From: Escarpia spicata
Taxonomy: Eukaryota; Annelida; Polychaeta; Sabellida; Siboglinidae
Length of the DNA: 64,000 nt
Direction of reading: 5' to 3'
Assembly (NCBI GenBank): GCA_963995525.1
Contig: CAXEFP010000887.1
Span: forward strand, 124,001 to 188,000
This document shows positions 43,471 to 56,340 of the stretch, piece by piece. Each line of letters begins with the position of its first letter. Position 1 is the first letter of the stretch. Position numbers and translations under genes: made by a program. The notes under the pieces are model-generated. The model saw only the letters and a list, made by a program, of their open reading frames with translations, was not told the DNA's origin and searched no databases.

Positions 43471-46400
43471 CAGCAGTTAGCACCATTCAATTAATTCACA
43501 GTGGCGTAATCTGGACAACTGCTAAGATTCCCTGTACAGTTTCCATATTTCTGTGAAGAGTGGAACAGCAAATTTATAATTAAATAACTCCCTCTGTGTT
43601 TTTAATACATTGCCAATCAGTAGTTGAGATGTAATTGTTCCAAGGAAGCGAATGAACACAGAAATGTGTGACTGGGGCCATGGCACCTGGGAGGAGATAC
43701 CTCTACATTGCCCCAACATTATAATATTAATTTACAGATTATTACAGAAAGTAAATTAACTAGACCATTGTTTACCTCTCATTTGAAGCACCATCCAATT
43801 CAGTGCTCAAGATACTTTTTCTAGCATAAAAATGTTTGAGGGTTGGCATGTTTTTGCCCTCATAGTAGAAAACATGCGGCAGAAATACTTTCTACCTGTG
43901 CTATCAAAATCAACATTTCTATGTCCTTCTTACACCATTCCAGTGTCATCTTGTGGTGCCAGCCTCAACAAGTTATTAAGACACAGACAACTAGCAAATG
44001 TGTCTTATCAGCTCACTCAACCACTGAAACACTAGCAAGCTCTAGCAGCTAGCCTGGTTAGTTGGATACAACAGTGGTCAGGTGCTTAAAAACAAAACTT
44101 TCCATTGACCACAAGATGACCAGGTGATACTTAATTATAATTACCAGCGGACGTCTAGGCTGGTAATAAAACTAGGGTGCACATGGACTGAGAGAGAAGT
44201 CTAGGCTGGTAATAAAACTAGGGTGCACATGGACTGAGAGAGAAGTCTAGGCTGGTAATAAAACTAGGGTGCACATGGACTGAGAGAGCAGAGATAGGAG
44301 AAAGAGTGAACAAAAAGGAATGCTGTCGTCCATGTTTGGTCAGGTGACAAGTCCTGTACACACGGGCACAACAAAATTCACACATGAATGCAAGTAGTTG
44401 GACAAAAGCCCCTCCGGGCAAATGTTACCCCAGACAAAAAACCTTTCTACCCTATTTCTGCCATGGGCACGGCAGGAATACCTTTTTGCTCGGCAGAAAA
44501 CCAACCGTACAATTTAGTTATATGATTTTGAAACTTAGATTTATTTACTTAAATTCCAGAACAGCTCGGCATAACAAATTATACACTTTACATTAACACT
44601 TGTAGACATTTCCTAGCTTATCTAAGTTTTGGTGAATTGAAGATCATTTTATAATCTAAGTCAATGGATGTGTATACACTGTACATTCATTTTAGGGAAA
44701 GTGCCCTTGCAGGACCTTGCCCAATGCCTTTATTTTTTTATTTTGCCCAGCATAAGTTTATTAAAATACCCTAAAAGTAAGCCATTATTTTAAAATAAGG
44801 GATTTGACTCATTATGTTGTGATTTCCAGGGCAAATATTTATTAATGAAATCAGTTATCATGCATAATTTCCACAACACCAGAAATAATTAGTCAAAGTC
44901 AATTAATGAAATGTTGAAAATAATAACTGTTTGGTGAGCATTTCCAATTCAACATTCATATAAGTACAAGAGGAGATGCAAGCAATGTTTCGGTCAATAA
45001 GCCCATGCCAGGGGTAATTTTGCACAAAGTGCAATACCAGTAGGGATTGAACCAACAACTAAAACCGAGACATTAGCATCTACCATTAATATTTTAAAAA
45101 AAAAGTGTTATAAAGGTAATCAATTTCTCCAAAAGGCAAGCTGATTTCTTTGAAAGACTTTATGGTAACCTTTCTCTTGGCCTAGGCATTGCCCGGTGTG
45201 GTCAAACAGCATTAGTGACTGATGTCAGAAATAATGTGGAAACAAATTAACAAGTGTTCTGAGCACTAATTCCAACTGACAGTGAAATACCAGTTAGTAA
45301 AACCAAAAAATTCTGAGTGAGAGAAATGTCAAGTGAAAGAGTAACTAAATCCTTACAAAAATCACTTTATCAATACGATAATAGCGTTTTATATTCATAC
45401 CTGCAGACAGAATGTCAATGTTTAATAGTAAAGATTAAAGAAAGTTGAGTTAACCGAATGAAAGAAATATGAGCGTGCAAGGAAATCACGTCGACTTAAC
45501 TGAAACTTGGATTTTAGAGAAGTTTACTTATGCAAATTATTTTAAACCATCTAAGATACAAAGACAGCCACGGTCGAGGAAAAAGGGTTGACTTAAATTA
45601 AAATCGACTTAACCGAGTTCGAGTTATGTGGCGTGCACTTTCTTCTTTTCCTTTATTAAAAAATCATCAGCACATTTATTTTTCACAATTCTCAATAACC
45701 GAGTTCTTTTATTTCACAGATGCAGTATGTGTCCAGAAAGTGACGATCAAACAATGTGTCTTTGTGTAGTCTGTTTTTGTTACGGCATGCTGTCAACATT
45801 GGAGGAGTTGGTTGTTTTTCATGTTCAGACATCATACAACAGTGTTTCAACTTAATGTACTGATCATCCTCTAAAACGTAGAACATGAAATAAGTATAAT
45901 AAACAAACACTACATAATATAATACATCCCATCCATAATATATGCCACCTTTATCATATCTCCAGGCCCTATACAAGCCTTTAGAAGGGCGCGAAGAACC
46001 AGTAGACAATAGAGTGGTGGTTAATAATTATGCCATAAATCAATACTTTTGTAGTAGAAGAGACCATTTAGGTTTACTGCTAAATTGGATAATTGTTATT
46101 ATTTAATTATCAAATGGGTAAACCGTCATTTGGGATATAGTTTGCCAGTTACTTGATGCTCTAACATTGCTCTGTTCGAATTAAACATAACACTGAAAAT
46201 TATATTAGAAAAAACAGTTAGCCATTTCAGACATTAGGTCATTGAGTCAATTAATCGAAGCTAAGCTTCATAATATATTGTTGTTATCAACCTTATTTTA
46301 AATTAGACCCACGTGCTTACTGTGGGATATTCCTCTGTACAGAGGTCACCACACAAATGTTCAGAAGATAATATATGAACATTAAATTACCTAGTTGTAC

Positions 46401-47299
46401 AGAGGTCACCACGCTATTGTGAGGAATAAGAAGTAACAAAACAGCTGTTTCATAGCAATGAATATAGCATACCTTGCTCGGGAACAAAATACATTTCACA
46501 GAGTTTCCAGCAAAGGAGTTGACCTGGACTTCTGAGTCAATGTTTGTCGACTTTGTGCACCACATTTCTCAGCTCAACAGGGGATAAAACAAATCAAATA
46601 ATTTAACAAAACATTTACTAATACAGTTTCTGATCTTGTATAACAACCATGTGACACACACTTACACAGCAGATAGGATGCACGATTTTGGGCAGTAGGC
46701 GTCTCTTGAGAGATTTTTTATTTTTTATTTATTTGGTCTAAGTAGGACTACTTCACTCAACAAACTTTTCTAAGTTTGTTTGCACGACGTTCAACTGATT
46801 TGAGAATAGAGAGCTGAATATAGATATCTTGTGAAAGTATGTTCTGCTTTTGTTGACACGATAAAATCACTAGGTAGTACGAATTTTATTCTCACCAGCA
46901 TAATCATACGCGGAGCAGCTGTGCGAATAATGTCGTCCTTTCGGGAAACGTTTTGTTGTATTTAATGAGAAACAAATTAAGACTAAGTTTACTTGTACTG
47001 CGTCAATTGATTACTAGTTAGGATTATGGATCGCTAGCATTTTACCCACCGTATATTTCGTATTTATTGACCGCTTTGTGTATCGCATTTCTGATGCGTT
47101 GACGGCGACACTTGTCGGCTCCTGCCAGGATTAGGCGATGTGTGCCCTGCACCAACTAATGCTTAAAGCAAGCCATATATATCACGTATTTGTTGTCTCT
47201 GCTCCCCATAGTCACCATACATCCTTAAAAACACGTAGAACTAAATAAATCGACGTAAAACTACTAATTCACATAAACTATACGACCGCGGATACTTCT
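43471..47299. other. Intergenic, nothing recognised
   Basis: About 3.8 kb of AT-rich DNA with only chance-length open frames. The one repeat I see is the 46-bp triplet at 44153. A 17-bp direct repeat GTACAGAGGTCACCAC(A/G) occurs at about 46336 and 46397. Confidence 0.45.
44153..44290. repeat. 46-bp tandem repeat, three copies
   Basis: GTCTAGGCTGGTAATAAAAC starts at 44153 and 44199 and recurs once more, followed each time by TAGGGTGCACATGGACTGAG. Confidence 0.95.
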
Positions 47300-47308
47300 G
47301 GCACGGCT

Positions 47309-48211
47309 GTGAAAAACGTGACGTCACATTTCATCAAAGTGCCTACTGCGCCTGCGCGCGCATGCGCAATATGCGTTTTAAGGAATCCTGGTACGGCTGA
47401 GTCGGGGCCCGGGACACCGGACCCGGTGATATGGCCTCAGCGTAAGCCTGAGCTCACGACAGATGATCGACAGACGCTTCGGGTGAATCTGCCGCCAATC
47501 AGCGCAGTCACCACAGCCGAACCGAGCCACACGTCGGCCGACGTAACCGTGAGTAACATTCGAGCTACGTCTACTCGTCAGCGTAGCCCTGCGATGGTTA
47601 ACATAACACCTCTACCAGCTGCGAACGTTATCGGGAACCGTGATCCGAGTGTCGCAAAACAACCAAGTAAGACTATCGTTGATGATGACTTTAAGCTGGT
47701 GTATGGCAAGAAAAGGCGCAGTAACGGTTCGAAGGCGGTGATCGGCACGCGGAAATGCGGTAACCAGCTCAAAGTAAAGGATGGACGATTCATGACAGCC
47801 TTTATCTCAAGACTGTACAATAAAGCTAAGAAAACAAACAACTGGGAAAATTACAAATTCATACAGAAAACATGTAGACAAAGTTTGCGTAAAGCAGAAT
47901 GGGACTTTATTAATAACACCATCACCACAAGCCTCCAAACAAATAACACAAAGCCATTCTGGCGCTATATCAAAAGTAGAAAACAAGACAACATCGGAGT
48001 AGCTCCCCTGAAAAAGAATGGATCACTGGTGTGTAATAGTAAGGAAAAGGCTGAGATCCTCTTGGACCAGTTCCAGAGTGTATTCACGAAAGAAGACAGA
48101 TCCGCGCCCCCACACCTTGATCTCCCACAACACTCCAATATATGTGACATTAAAATTGACACCACGGGAGTATGTAAATTACTCAAGTCCATTAAACCAC
48201 ATAAAGCATGA
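47309..48211 (+). pseudogene. ORF1-like N-terminus joined in frame to the endonuclease-RT linker
   Basis: Residues 1 to about 169 look like a LINE ORF1: Pro/Thr-rich, then DDDFKLVYGKKRR, SKAVIGTRK and TAFISRL, the start of an RNA-binding fold in related elements. From residue 170 (about 47816) the text becomes the segment before the RT: YNKAKKTNNWENYKFIQK, FWRYIKSRKQD and FQSVFTKED. These two parts normally lie in different ORFs more than 1 kb apart, so a deletion fused them in frame. The frame ends after KSIKPHKA where a short deletion shifts into the RT frame. Confidence 0.75.
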
Positions 48212-49088
48212 CCAGATCCCCAATGCTCTCCTTAAGAACTGTGCCGACACCCTATCCCCTGCACTCCGAGACATCTTCCAGAGATCCATAGACACAGGCA
48301 ACCTACCGTCAGACTGGCGCACAGCAAATGTGTCACCTGTATTTAAAAAAGGAGATAAGCACCTACCAGAAGACTACCGCCCCATCTCCCTGACATCGGT
48401 CCCATACAAAATTCTCGAACACATAATCTACCGCCACATCATGACCTACCTAGAAGAGCACAACATCCTAACACACCTAAACCATGGCTTCAGAGCAGGC
48501 TTTTCCTGCGAAACACAACTCCTAACCACCACGCATGACCTATTCTCTTCTTTCGACTCTGGAACTCAAGTAGACATAGCAATATTAGACTTTAGCAAGG
48601 CTTTCTACACAGTCCCCCACACAAAACTCCTCCATAAACTATCCCACTATGGCATAACCGGAATCATGTTCAAATGGCTAGAAAATTTCCTCACTGACAG
48701 ATCTATGAAAGTTGTTCTAGACGGCGAAACCTCGAGAGAAGTACCCGTCAAATCCGGCATCCCACAAGGCACTGTACATGCCCCCCTACTATTCCTCTGT
48801 TATATAAACGACCTACCAGCATCAGTAAAATCTAAAGTCCGCCTATTTGCAGATGACTGCCTACTATATAGAGAAATCAAAACACTCAACGATCACATTG
48901 CACTACAACACGACCTAAAACAACTCCAAACATGGGCAAAAGACTGGGATATGAACTTCAATACAAACAAGTGCTACATCCTCAGTGTAAAACATAAAAC
49001 TGACTATTTCTACACCTTAAATAACATCACCCTAGAACGTGTAAACTGCAATCCCTATCTTGGTATCTCTATCTCCGACGACCTTTAA
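48200..49088 (+). pseudogene. Reverse transcriptase domain of the LINE
   Basis: It begins DQIPNALLKNCADTL and runs through DYRPISLTSVPYKILE, HGFRAGFSCETQL, DIAILDFSKAF (first catalytic Asp), SGIPQGTVHAPLLF and RLFADDCLLY (catalytic FADD, near 48845). It then passes into the thumb region (WDMNFNTNKC, NPYLGISISDDL). This is the copying enzyme of target-primed reverse transcription. A TAA at 49086-49088 interrupts just before WHSHI. All catalytic aspartates are present. Confidence 0.9.
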
Positions 49089-49715
49089 TGGCACTCCCAC
49101 ATCGCAACAACAACTAAAAAAGCAAACTCAACACTTGGTTTCCTAAGACGTAACATACGACACTGTCCTATAAACAACAGACGGACCGCATATATTGCCC
49201 TTGTGCGCGCTGCTTTAGAGTACGGAGCCATAGTGTGGGACCCATACCATCAGGGGGACATAGATAAACTAGAACGTATACAACACCGTGCTGCTCGCTT
49301 CATTACCGGCGACTACCACTCCAGACATGAAGGATCAATGACAAACATATTAATAGACCTAAAACTCAATACCCTACAAAGCAGACGTCGGGATCTACGA
49401 CTCAAATACATGTACAAAATAGCTGAGGGATCTATCCCAGCCATCCCCGCAGAAACATACTTTCGGCCCCAAAAAATAAATAAAAGACGCATCCAACCCA
49501 AACATTTTCCAGATCACGTATCCTCAAACTTTGTACAACACCTAACAACCAATAACACCAGGTGCTATATAGTACCTGCATCCCACACCGACCAATTCCA
49601 AAACTCACATTTTGTAAAGACAATAGTAGACTGGAATAAACTAAACGAGTCGCAGGTCCAGGCTGAGACAATAAACGATTTCAGTCTCCTATCCTGCGGC
49701 TCAAACACTCAATAA
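49089..49715 (+). pseudogene. C-terminal part of the LINE ORF2
   Basis: It continues the RT frame after one stop: ANSTLGFLRRN, RAALEYGAIVWDPY, LERIQHRAARFI and a tail ending DWNKLNESQVQAETINDF. This is the usual end of jockey/CR1-type ORF2 proteins. A single codon change would connect it with the preceding frame. Confidence 0.88.
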
Positions 49716-49799
49716 CACCATACGCACCCACCCCGTCGTAAACCATAGCCAACAGTGGCCCCTTACGACGTAAATAATTATAATTATAACTGGATCCTA

Positions 49800-52556
49800 C
49801 GGTCACTGTCGATTACATGTCTTTGTATGTGAAGGCTGTGCATAAGCTCGAGGCCAAATGTGTGAAACTAAAAACTAAGCATGAGAGTTATGCCTCATTC
49901 AAGGTTGATGTTATATGCAATGACGCATCTAAGTTTTATAACCCAGACAACTGGCCATCTGTTGTATACTTAAGGAAATTCTTTAACACCAAGAACTAAG
50001 TTATGGAAATTAACATCACAACTTTTAATAGTAATGGATTTAAAGGTGTTATGCCCTTTTAAACGAAGTGTTAATGGAATGTGATATACTGTGCCTACAA
50101 GAGTTTATGTTCACTAAACAAGATTGCCATATACTAAACATCTGTCACGAAGGTTATGTGGGATATGGTGTTTCTCCGTTTACTTGTGGTATTTTAACTG
50201 GTAGGCCGTATGGTGGTGTAAGTTTTTTATGGAAACATTCCCTTGATCAATACATCACCATTCTTGACCAATGATATGACTGGCTACGCGGCATAAAAAT
50301 TTGTTGGGGTAACAAGGAGTATTATCTACTAAACGTATATTTACCTTACGAATGCGAGGAAAACAGGGACAAGTTCAATGATTATATGTCCAAAATTGCT
50401 GTATATGTTAATAATATTAATAGCTCGTGCATCACTATTGTTGGTGATTTTAACGCGGATATTTCCAAGAAATCAGTTTTGGGGAATATCTTGAGCAAAC
50501 TTAATGTTCCACGGGTGTTAGATGCAATGATCCCAATTGTTATAACTGTAATCATCATGATGATCTCGATGACTTTTACAATTCTATCGTGATTACATTG
50601 AAGAGGTGTGGTCACACACTCCGGTCAAATCGCAAAGGTGCTTATAAGTATAATGTTGTACCAGGATGGAACGAGCGAGTGAAAGAGCTTCATTGTGCAG
50701 CCCGTGATGCTTACTGTGTATGGAAAGAGACTGGCAAACCTAGACAAGGTGACATTTTAATGTTATGAAATTATCCAGAATGAAATTCAAGCAGGCTATC
50801 AACAAATGTAAAAGGGAGAAAGAAACTATCATTGCTGATAACATTGCAGAACAGTTGTGTCAGAAAGACCACCGTAAATTCTAGTCAGAAATTAAGCACT
50901 GTACGAACAATAAAGTAAAACTTCAGACAAACATTGATAATATACACGGTGACGTAAACATCGGGTCAATGTGGAAGCATCATTATGAACATTTATTTTA
51001 TGATGTGGAAGATAGTTGATGTGATAAAGTTTGTTATGATTGTTCCACTGGCAATAAGGGAATGACTGTTAGTGGAGTTGAACTGATGGATATTATTAAT
51101 GGACTCTAACAAAATAAGTCACCAGTTCTGGAAGGTATCAATGCAGAACATATTAAGTTCGCTGATTATCAACTCGCTATCCTTGTGTCTTCGATTCTGA
51201 TGCATGGTTATTTACCAAAAGAAATTTCACAGTCTGTTATTGTACCAATTATTAAAGACAAGAATAGACGAGTAAACGACAAAGCGAATTATAGGCCAAT
51301 ATGTCTATCGAACATATTTTCGAAGATAATAGACACTGTTGTTTTTAACAGAATGGAAATGTACTTTAAACCACTCCTAATCAATTTGGCTTTAAGCCTA
51401 AACATGGAACGGAGTTATGCGTGTTTGCATTTAAGGTATTATTAAGGTTCTACACTGAACATGGTTCAGCTATGCACGTCGCGTTTTTAGATGCATCAAA
51501 GGCGTTTGATCGTGTCAACCGATATACACTTTTAACGAAACTAGAACAACGAAATGTACCAAACTGTATTTTAAGAGTACTCAGCAATGAATTCAATAAT
51601 CAATGTGTATGCATACGATGGGGAAATACCTACTCGGACTTCTTCTCGGTAGGCAGTGGTGTTAAGCAAGGTGGGAAGTTATACCCTTTTCTTTTTAACA
51701 TTTATATGGATAATATGAGTATACAACTGCACACAAAACAAATCGGTTGTAGTCTTGGTAACATGGTTGTTAATCACCTTATATACGCCGATGATCTACT
51801 TCTGTTTGCACCTTCTGCTAAAGGACTACAAACACTACTTGACATGTGTTACTCATATGGATGTGAGCATGACGTGCAATACAATGCGGGTAAATCCCTG
51901 GTCATGTACTTTGAATCTAGAATGTCAAATATGTCTAAATAAATGACATTAGGAGGAAAGAAGCTAAACTTTGCCACCTCTTGTAAATATCTTGGACATG
52001 TCATTTCTAATAACTTGTCTGATGAGTCTGACATGCAAGCCAAAGTGAGACTTTTGTATGCCAATAGTAATATGTTACGTCAAAAGTTCCACTTTTGTTC
52101 AACTGCTTAAACAAATAATATATTTACAGCGTATTTTGGTAATATCTATATGTGTGCGATATGGGTGAACTTTAGAAAAAGTTAATTTTCAGCAATTCGT
52201 TGTTGCATATAATAACTCTTTCAGAATATTGAACAATTTGCCCATGAGATGTAGCGCTAGCCACATGTTTGCTACAGCTAATGTCAGCTCGGGTAAATAT
52301 ATAATCAGAAAGGCTAATTTTAGCTTAATGAATAGGATTGACATGTCTTTGAATCCCATTATTTATAGCATTAAAACTAGCGACGTGCATTGTACTTCGA
52401 AACTGCGGCACCAGTGGGTCCGGGATTTATATAATTGTTTAAACATATTGTTCTTATCGATGTATTTTTATATTTATCTACATACTTTTATTGATGTACT
52501 TATATAAATGGACATGATGGTTGTCTGAAATAAATACATTATTATTATTATTATTA
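49800..52556 (+). mobile_element. Second LINE, 5'-truncated, decayed
   Basis: 49804-49999 gives an ORF1 C-terminus (YASFKVDVICND, NWPSVVYLRKFF). ORF2 starts with ATG at 50002 (MEINITTFNSNGFKG). Endonuclease traces follow (CDILCLQEF near 50080, GGVSFLWKHS, ITIVGDFNADIS near 50430). The RT follows: KANYRPICLSNIFSKI (51280), HVAFLDASKAFDRVNRYTLL (51475), GVKQGGKLYPFLFNIYMDN (51660) and LIYADDLLLFAP (51778, catalytic YADD). The C-terminal part (52090-52440) is legible in pieces. Several stops and frameshifts inactivate it. The 3' end is an (ATT)n tail at 52538-52560. It adjoins the previous LINE's 3' tail. Confidence 0.85.
51421..51942 (+). pseudogene. RT palm domain of the second LINE
   Basis: A continuous 173-residue frame with the catalytic centre: AFLDASKAFDRVN supplies the first Asp, and YADD at about residues 122-125 supplies the other two. 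SGVKQGGKLYPFLF keeps the usual box, with Lys-Leu-Tyr in place of the common Ile/Leu-Ser. It is preceded by 51185-51445 in another frame, so a frameshift sits near 51400. Confidence 0.88.
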
Positions 52557-53699
52557 TTATAGTTCGTCGGATATCGATGCGGTGGTCGTAAACGGTTTAT
52601 TGATTTCTAAGATAATACATTATTTAGGACCTAAAGTAATAGTGTTTTCTAGTCATTTTCGATATTTGTTTACTATAAATGTGTGACATCAAAACTATTG
52701 TGACGTATCATTGTATACATATATATATATATATATATGTATACAATACAAAATATATATATATATATATATAATATTATTATTATATATTATTATTATA
52801 TATAATATTATTATTAATATTTATATATATATATATATATTGTGCTACATAAAGTAGTTGTTATTTCTTGCATTCTGTTCAATGCAGCTATAATCATGAC
52901 GTGACTTATTGCTCACACGTACCCACCGTTCGTACCACAATGCGGCGATGAAGCATTACCCATGAATAATGAGTAGTGACAACGCAAATCAAAGGCGAGA
53001 TCCCATAACATTCTTCTGAGCTGACACCAATATCTAAAGGGGATTTGATAACCCTCACTACAAAATCGTTTACTTGTGGTTTATGATCGGATATCGAAAG
53101 AAGAGAAAAACCTACGTAAATGTCACATAGTGCTACACAATGGGAACCACCAATAGGAATATATATCAAATGGAGCAGTTGACATTGTGACTTAAGGATA
53201 TCTACCATAAGGATCATGAAAGCATCGCTAGTGCCGCAGTAGCTTGGTATATCATTTACACGTCACATACCGCTGGCTTCATGTTGCTCTGAAGTAAGAA
53301 ATATTGAAATAATAATAATATAATAACAATAATAATAACAATAACAAAAACAATAATAATATTATAATATAGTGTAAATTGTCATACCGCCAGATCCACA
53401 GACGATCGTGGCGTTTTTCAATATAGTATTGATAATTGTCAATAAACTAAAGTACTTATGCTATGAGAGCCATTGCATTGCATCACAAATTTCATGTTTT
53501 AGTATTGCAATGCAAAACTAATAAAAAGTATTAATCTTTAACTTAATTTAGAGGCGTAACATAATTGCAATATGGGACCAATGTTTACGTAAAATAAATT
53601 TAACACTGTTAAGCTACTAATAAATTGATATGCACAACTTCATCACAAAACTTAAAGCAATATCGATTACTCAAACTAAATTAATAAACATGTCTAGTT
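52557..53699. other. AT-rich intergenic with TA/TTA runs
   Basis: TA arrays and ATT/TTA runs at 52718-52842, and an AAT/ATAACA-rich stretch at 53305-53370. No coding sequence. Confidence 0.6.
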
Positions 53700-54290
53700 T
53701 GGTGGCCAAGTCCATAATTTTTTATTTTCGTAAGGCACCCCCTATACAAAGGTTTGACCTGCCAGAGGTGTTTACTATGACCTAAGGCTCCCAGTCCAGG
53801 TGGACGTCATTTCTGAAAATGCATTTCTTGGCTAGGTGGCCATCTTGAAAAATGATAACCAAATCCAACGTCCTCATATCATAATAACTGCGTCACGTAA
53901 AACCATATTTCTGGTGTAAATTTGTAGGTTTTGGGGGTCAATGATTTCAAATATTTCAAACATTAACTTCTGGGACATTCAAATCCGCCATGTTTTTAAA
54001 GATGGCGGACGTCAATGCAAATATCACCATACCTTAGCAACTACATCACATAGAGACATATATTTATGTCCATGTATGTATAGGTTTGTGGACAATGGTT
54101 TTAAAAATATAAAATTTAACCTTTGATGACATTTAAAAGAGTCCGCCATTTTTAAAGATGGCGCCCAAAAAAGCCTATCATTCACCTATCTTAAGAACGA
54201 TGTAATCTAGTCTAGAGCCGCGTGGTTAACTTCCAAATAGAGTATTAAGTTAAGGCACGTTTTATTATATATTACTTTTGACCTTTGTAT
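53700..54290. repeat. Left arm of a long imperfect inverted repeat
   Basis: It matches the reverse complement of 55815-56340 over most of its length. Examples: CCGCGTGGTTAAC followed by TTCCAAATAGAG at 54219 against the mirrored text near 55883; ATCACCATACCTTAGCAACT at 54024 against the mirrored text near 56055; TTCGTAAGGCAC near 53728 against the mirrored text near 56300. It contains palindromic modules of the form GCCAT-TTTTAAAG-ATGGC. Confidence 0.85.
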
Positions 54291-54560
54291 GTTCGCCATG
54301 TTTAAACATGGCGCCCAACAAAGCTCATTATTCTTAAGAACGACGTAACCAAGGACAACATGATGTTGATGTCACACATTTTTCAGAGGCGACTATTTCA
54401 AATACAGTGTACACAACTTTTGACCTTCGCCGACATTCACATATCTGCCATTTTTGAAGATGGCGCGGATAAAAAACAATTATCCCCATATTTTGATACA
54501 CATGGAGGTTATTGGAACAAAATGGAAGCGTTACATTCCCGGTAATAAACGGTTACGAGA
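54291..54560. repeat. Further GCCAT...ATGGC modules inside the inverted repeat
   Basis: TTCGCCATG-TTTAAA-CATGGCGCCC (54293-54316) and CTGCCATTTTTGAAGATGGC (54446-54465) repeat the module of the arm, with ACTTTTGACCTT preceding each. They are not mirrored on the right side. 54561-54883 holds nothing recognised. Confidence 0.7.
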
Positions 54561-54883
54561 TCATATTAATGTAGTAAAATAAACACGCGTAGATTCATTC
54601 ATTGGTTTTATATACTAATTATTGTTGCTAGTATTACAATACATGCCAAGTAACAGTATACAACTAGCACGCATGGGCATATGTAAGTTATGTTTTTTTT
54701 AAATAAATGCAACATACATTGTTCAACATAGACAAATACACCATTGATATGTGTTACATCGTTTTAAATAAACGTACGTACACTTCAAGTTGAACAGGAA
54801 ACAAAGTATAATCAAATATCACAAACAAAAATGTGTACTAATAATGTCGACGCTACTCAGCAGCATATATATTATCTTCGTTG

Positions 54884-55835
54884 TCATGAAATCACAAGCA
54901 ACAAGTAACTGTAAAAATAATCAACAACATCCTCGTCATCCTGTGTGTGTGATGACGATGTGTCAAATTCGAGTTGCAGGTACTTCACATGGTTGAAGTA
55001 GTCCTCACAATGTTGACATGCGCACATGTCTGTGCATTCCAGATTTACCTTGTAACAACGGTGTAGGTGTCTGACATTTGGATGATGCACAAGAGAAGTG
55101 CACCAACTCAATACATGTAACAGGTGCTGGTTCCTGGCTCATAAGCTCTGGCTTCAGTTCACCATCAAGTCTCCTCCAACTTTTGTCAACAGGAGAATGT
55201 AAAGCTTGTTTAGTAGCATGGCATGTTGCCACACTGCAACTTGGAAGTTGTCCACGTTGAGTTGTTGCTGCAGTGCATCCTTTGTGGGTGGCAAGTGCTG
55301 TGCTGCTCTGTTTCTTGGAGAACAGTTGACAGGGTAGGATTAGTGTCATACAAATGGACTAGGAACTGGTCTACTGACGCTTCAGTAGTTTGTTTTTTTC
55401 ATTATAAATATGCAAAGATCAGAGAGTTCTGCTGGTAGGCTTTTGTCATTTGTGTACACTTTCCATGCAGTGTTTTTCCGTGTCCGCATAACACATTTTT
55501 CATGTCACAACCAGAAACTGCATGCACTGCTGGCAGACGTTGGCAGTACGGTTGCCCAACGCTATTTGCGACTGAATGCACTGGGATGTATCTCGGCTTA
55601 CTGGCAGTCCCTGGTGATATCCACACTTCCTCAGGCAATCGAGATCCATAGTGGATAGCCAACACCTGAACATCAGTGTCGTGTGACATGATTACAATCT
55701 GCTGGCATCCGTTGTGTGCATCATCCATGGCACGCAGAATCATTCCTGTGTCTGCCTCTTCGTTTGCAGCAATATATATTAGCGCTACATCACACTCAGA
55801 TGGTGTGCTGATACGCTCCCCATCAATAAAAGTAA
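54884..55835 (-). pseudogene. Broken gene of the EADT/tesmin-like CXC type
   Basis: Minus-strand reading from 55835: FIDGERISTPSECDV, NEEADTGMILRAMDDA, MSHDTDVQVLAIHYGS, YIPVHSVANSV, LPAVHAVSGCD. In other frames follow LPPTKDALQQQLNVDN with FQVAVWQHAM (about 55275-55200), MSQEPAPVTCIELVHFSC and HRCYKVNLECTDMCACQHC (about 55060-55000), then an acidic end DDEDVVDYF. This order (EADTR-type nuclease-like core, LPPTK segment, cysteine-rich CXC tail) is a multigene family in invertebrates whose products are often labelled tesmin/TSO1-like CXC proteins. The function is not established. At least three frameshifts and a missing N-terminal half make it a pseudogene. It lies inside a long inverted repeat, which suggests transposon origin. 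Confidence 0.75.
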
Positions 55836-56340
55836 TATATATTTGAAATTGCCTTAACTGAAAACTATATTTGGACGTTAACCACGCGGCTCCAGATTAC
55901 GTCGTTATTAAAATAGGGGAATGATAGCCTTTGACGAGGGCAATCTTTAGAAATGGCGGACATATCTATATCGGCGAAGGATAACTATAATATTATAAAT
56001 CCGCTGTACACAAGTCTATACAAGGACATACAAATATATGCTCTGTGTGATGTAGTTGTTAAGATATGGTGATATATATATATATATAGATATCAATATA
56101 TATATATATATATATATATATATTGATGACCGCCTATTCTAAAAATGGCAGATGTAAATGACCCCAGATGATAACATTTAAAATATATTATATTAAATCC
56201 ATGACACCAAACCAAGAAACACATTTTCATTAGTTACATCAACCTGAACAGGCAGGTCTGACATTTCAAACTTTTATTGCAGTGAGTGCCCTACGAAAGT
56301 CACTTCCTAAGCTCATCTTTCTAGTTGGCCACCAGATATT
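55815..56340. repeat. Right arm of the long inverted repeat
   Basis: Reverse complement of 53700-54290, interrupted by a (TA)n expansion at 56068-56122. Modules AATGGCGGACATATCT (55953) and TGTGATGTAGTTGTTAAGAT (56046) also resemble parts of the 101-bp satellite unit. Confidence 0.85.

Larger units (their letters stand above)
47300..49795 (+). mobile_element. LINE with fused ORF1/RT linker, fairly intact
   Basis: One non-LTR element on the plus strand with three long frames (47309-48211, 48200-49088, 49089-49715), separated by one frameshift and one in-frame stop. The endonuclease domain and most of ORF1 are missing because of an internal deletion. The 3' end is an AATTATAATTATAA tail near 49770-49795. 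RT style fits the CR1/jockey-like group. It is the best preserved element here, so a comparatively young insertion. Confidence 0.85.

Noticed and set aside
41495..43556. Apparent 590-, 567- and 427-residue proteins
   Set aside because: They come from the 32-bp minisatellite in three overlapping frames, not a gene family.
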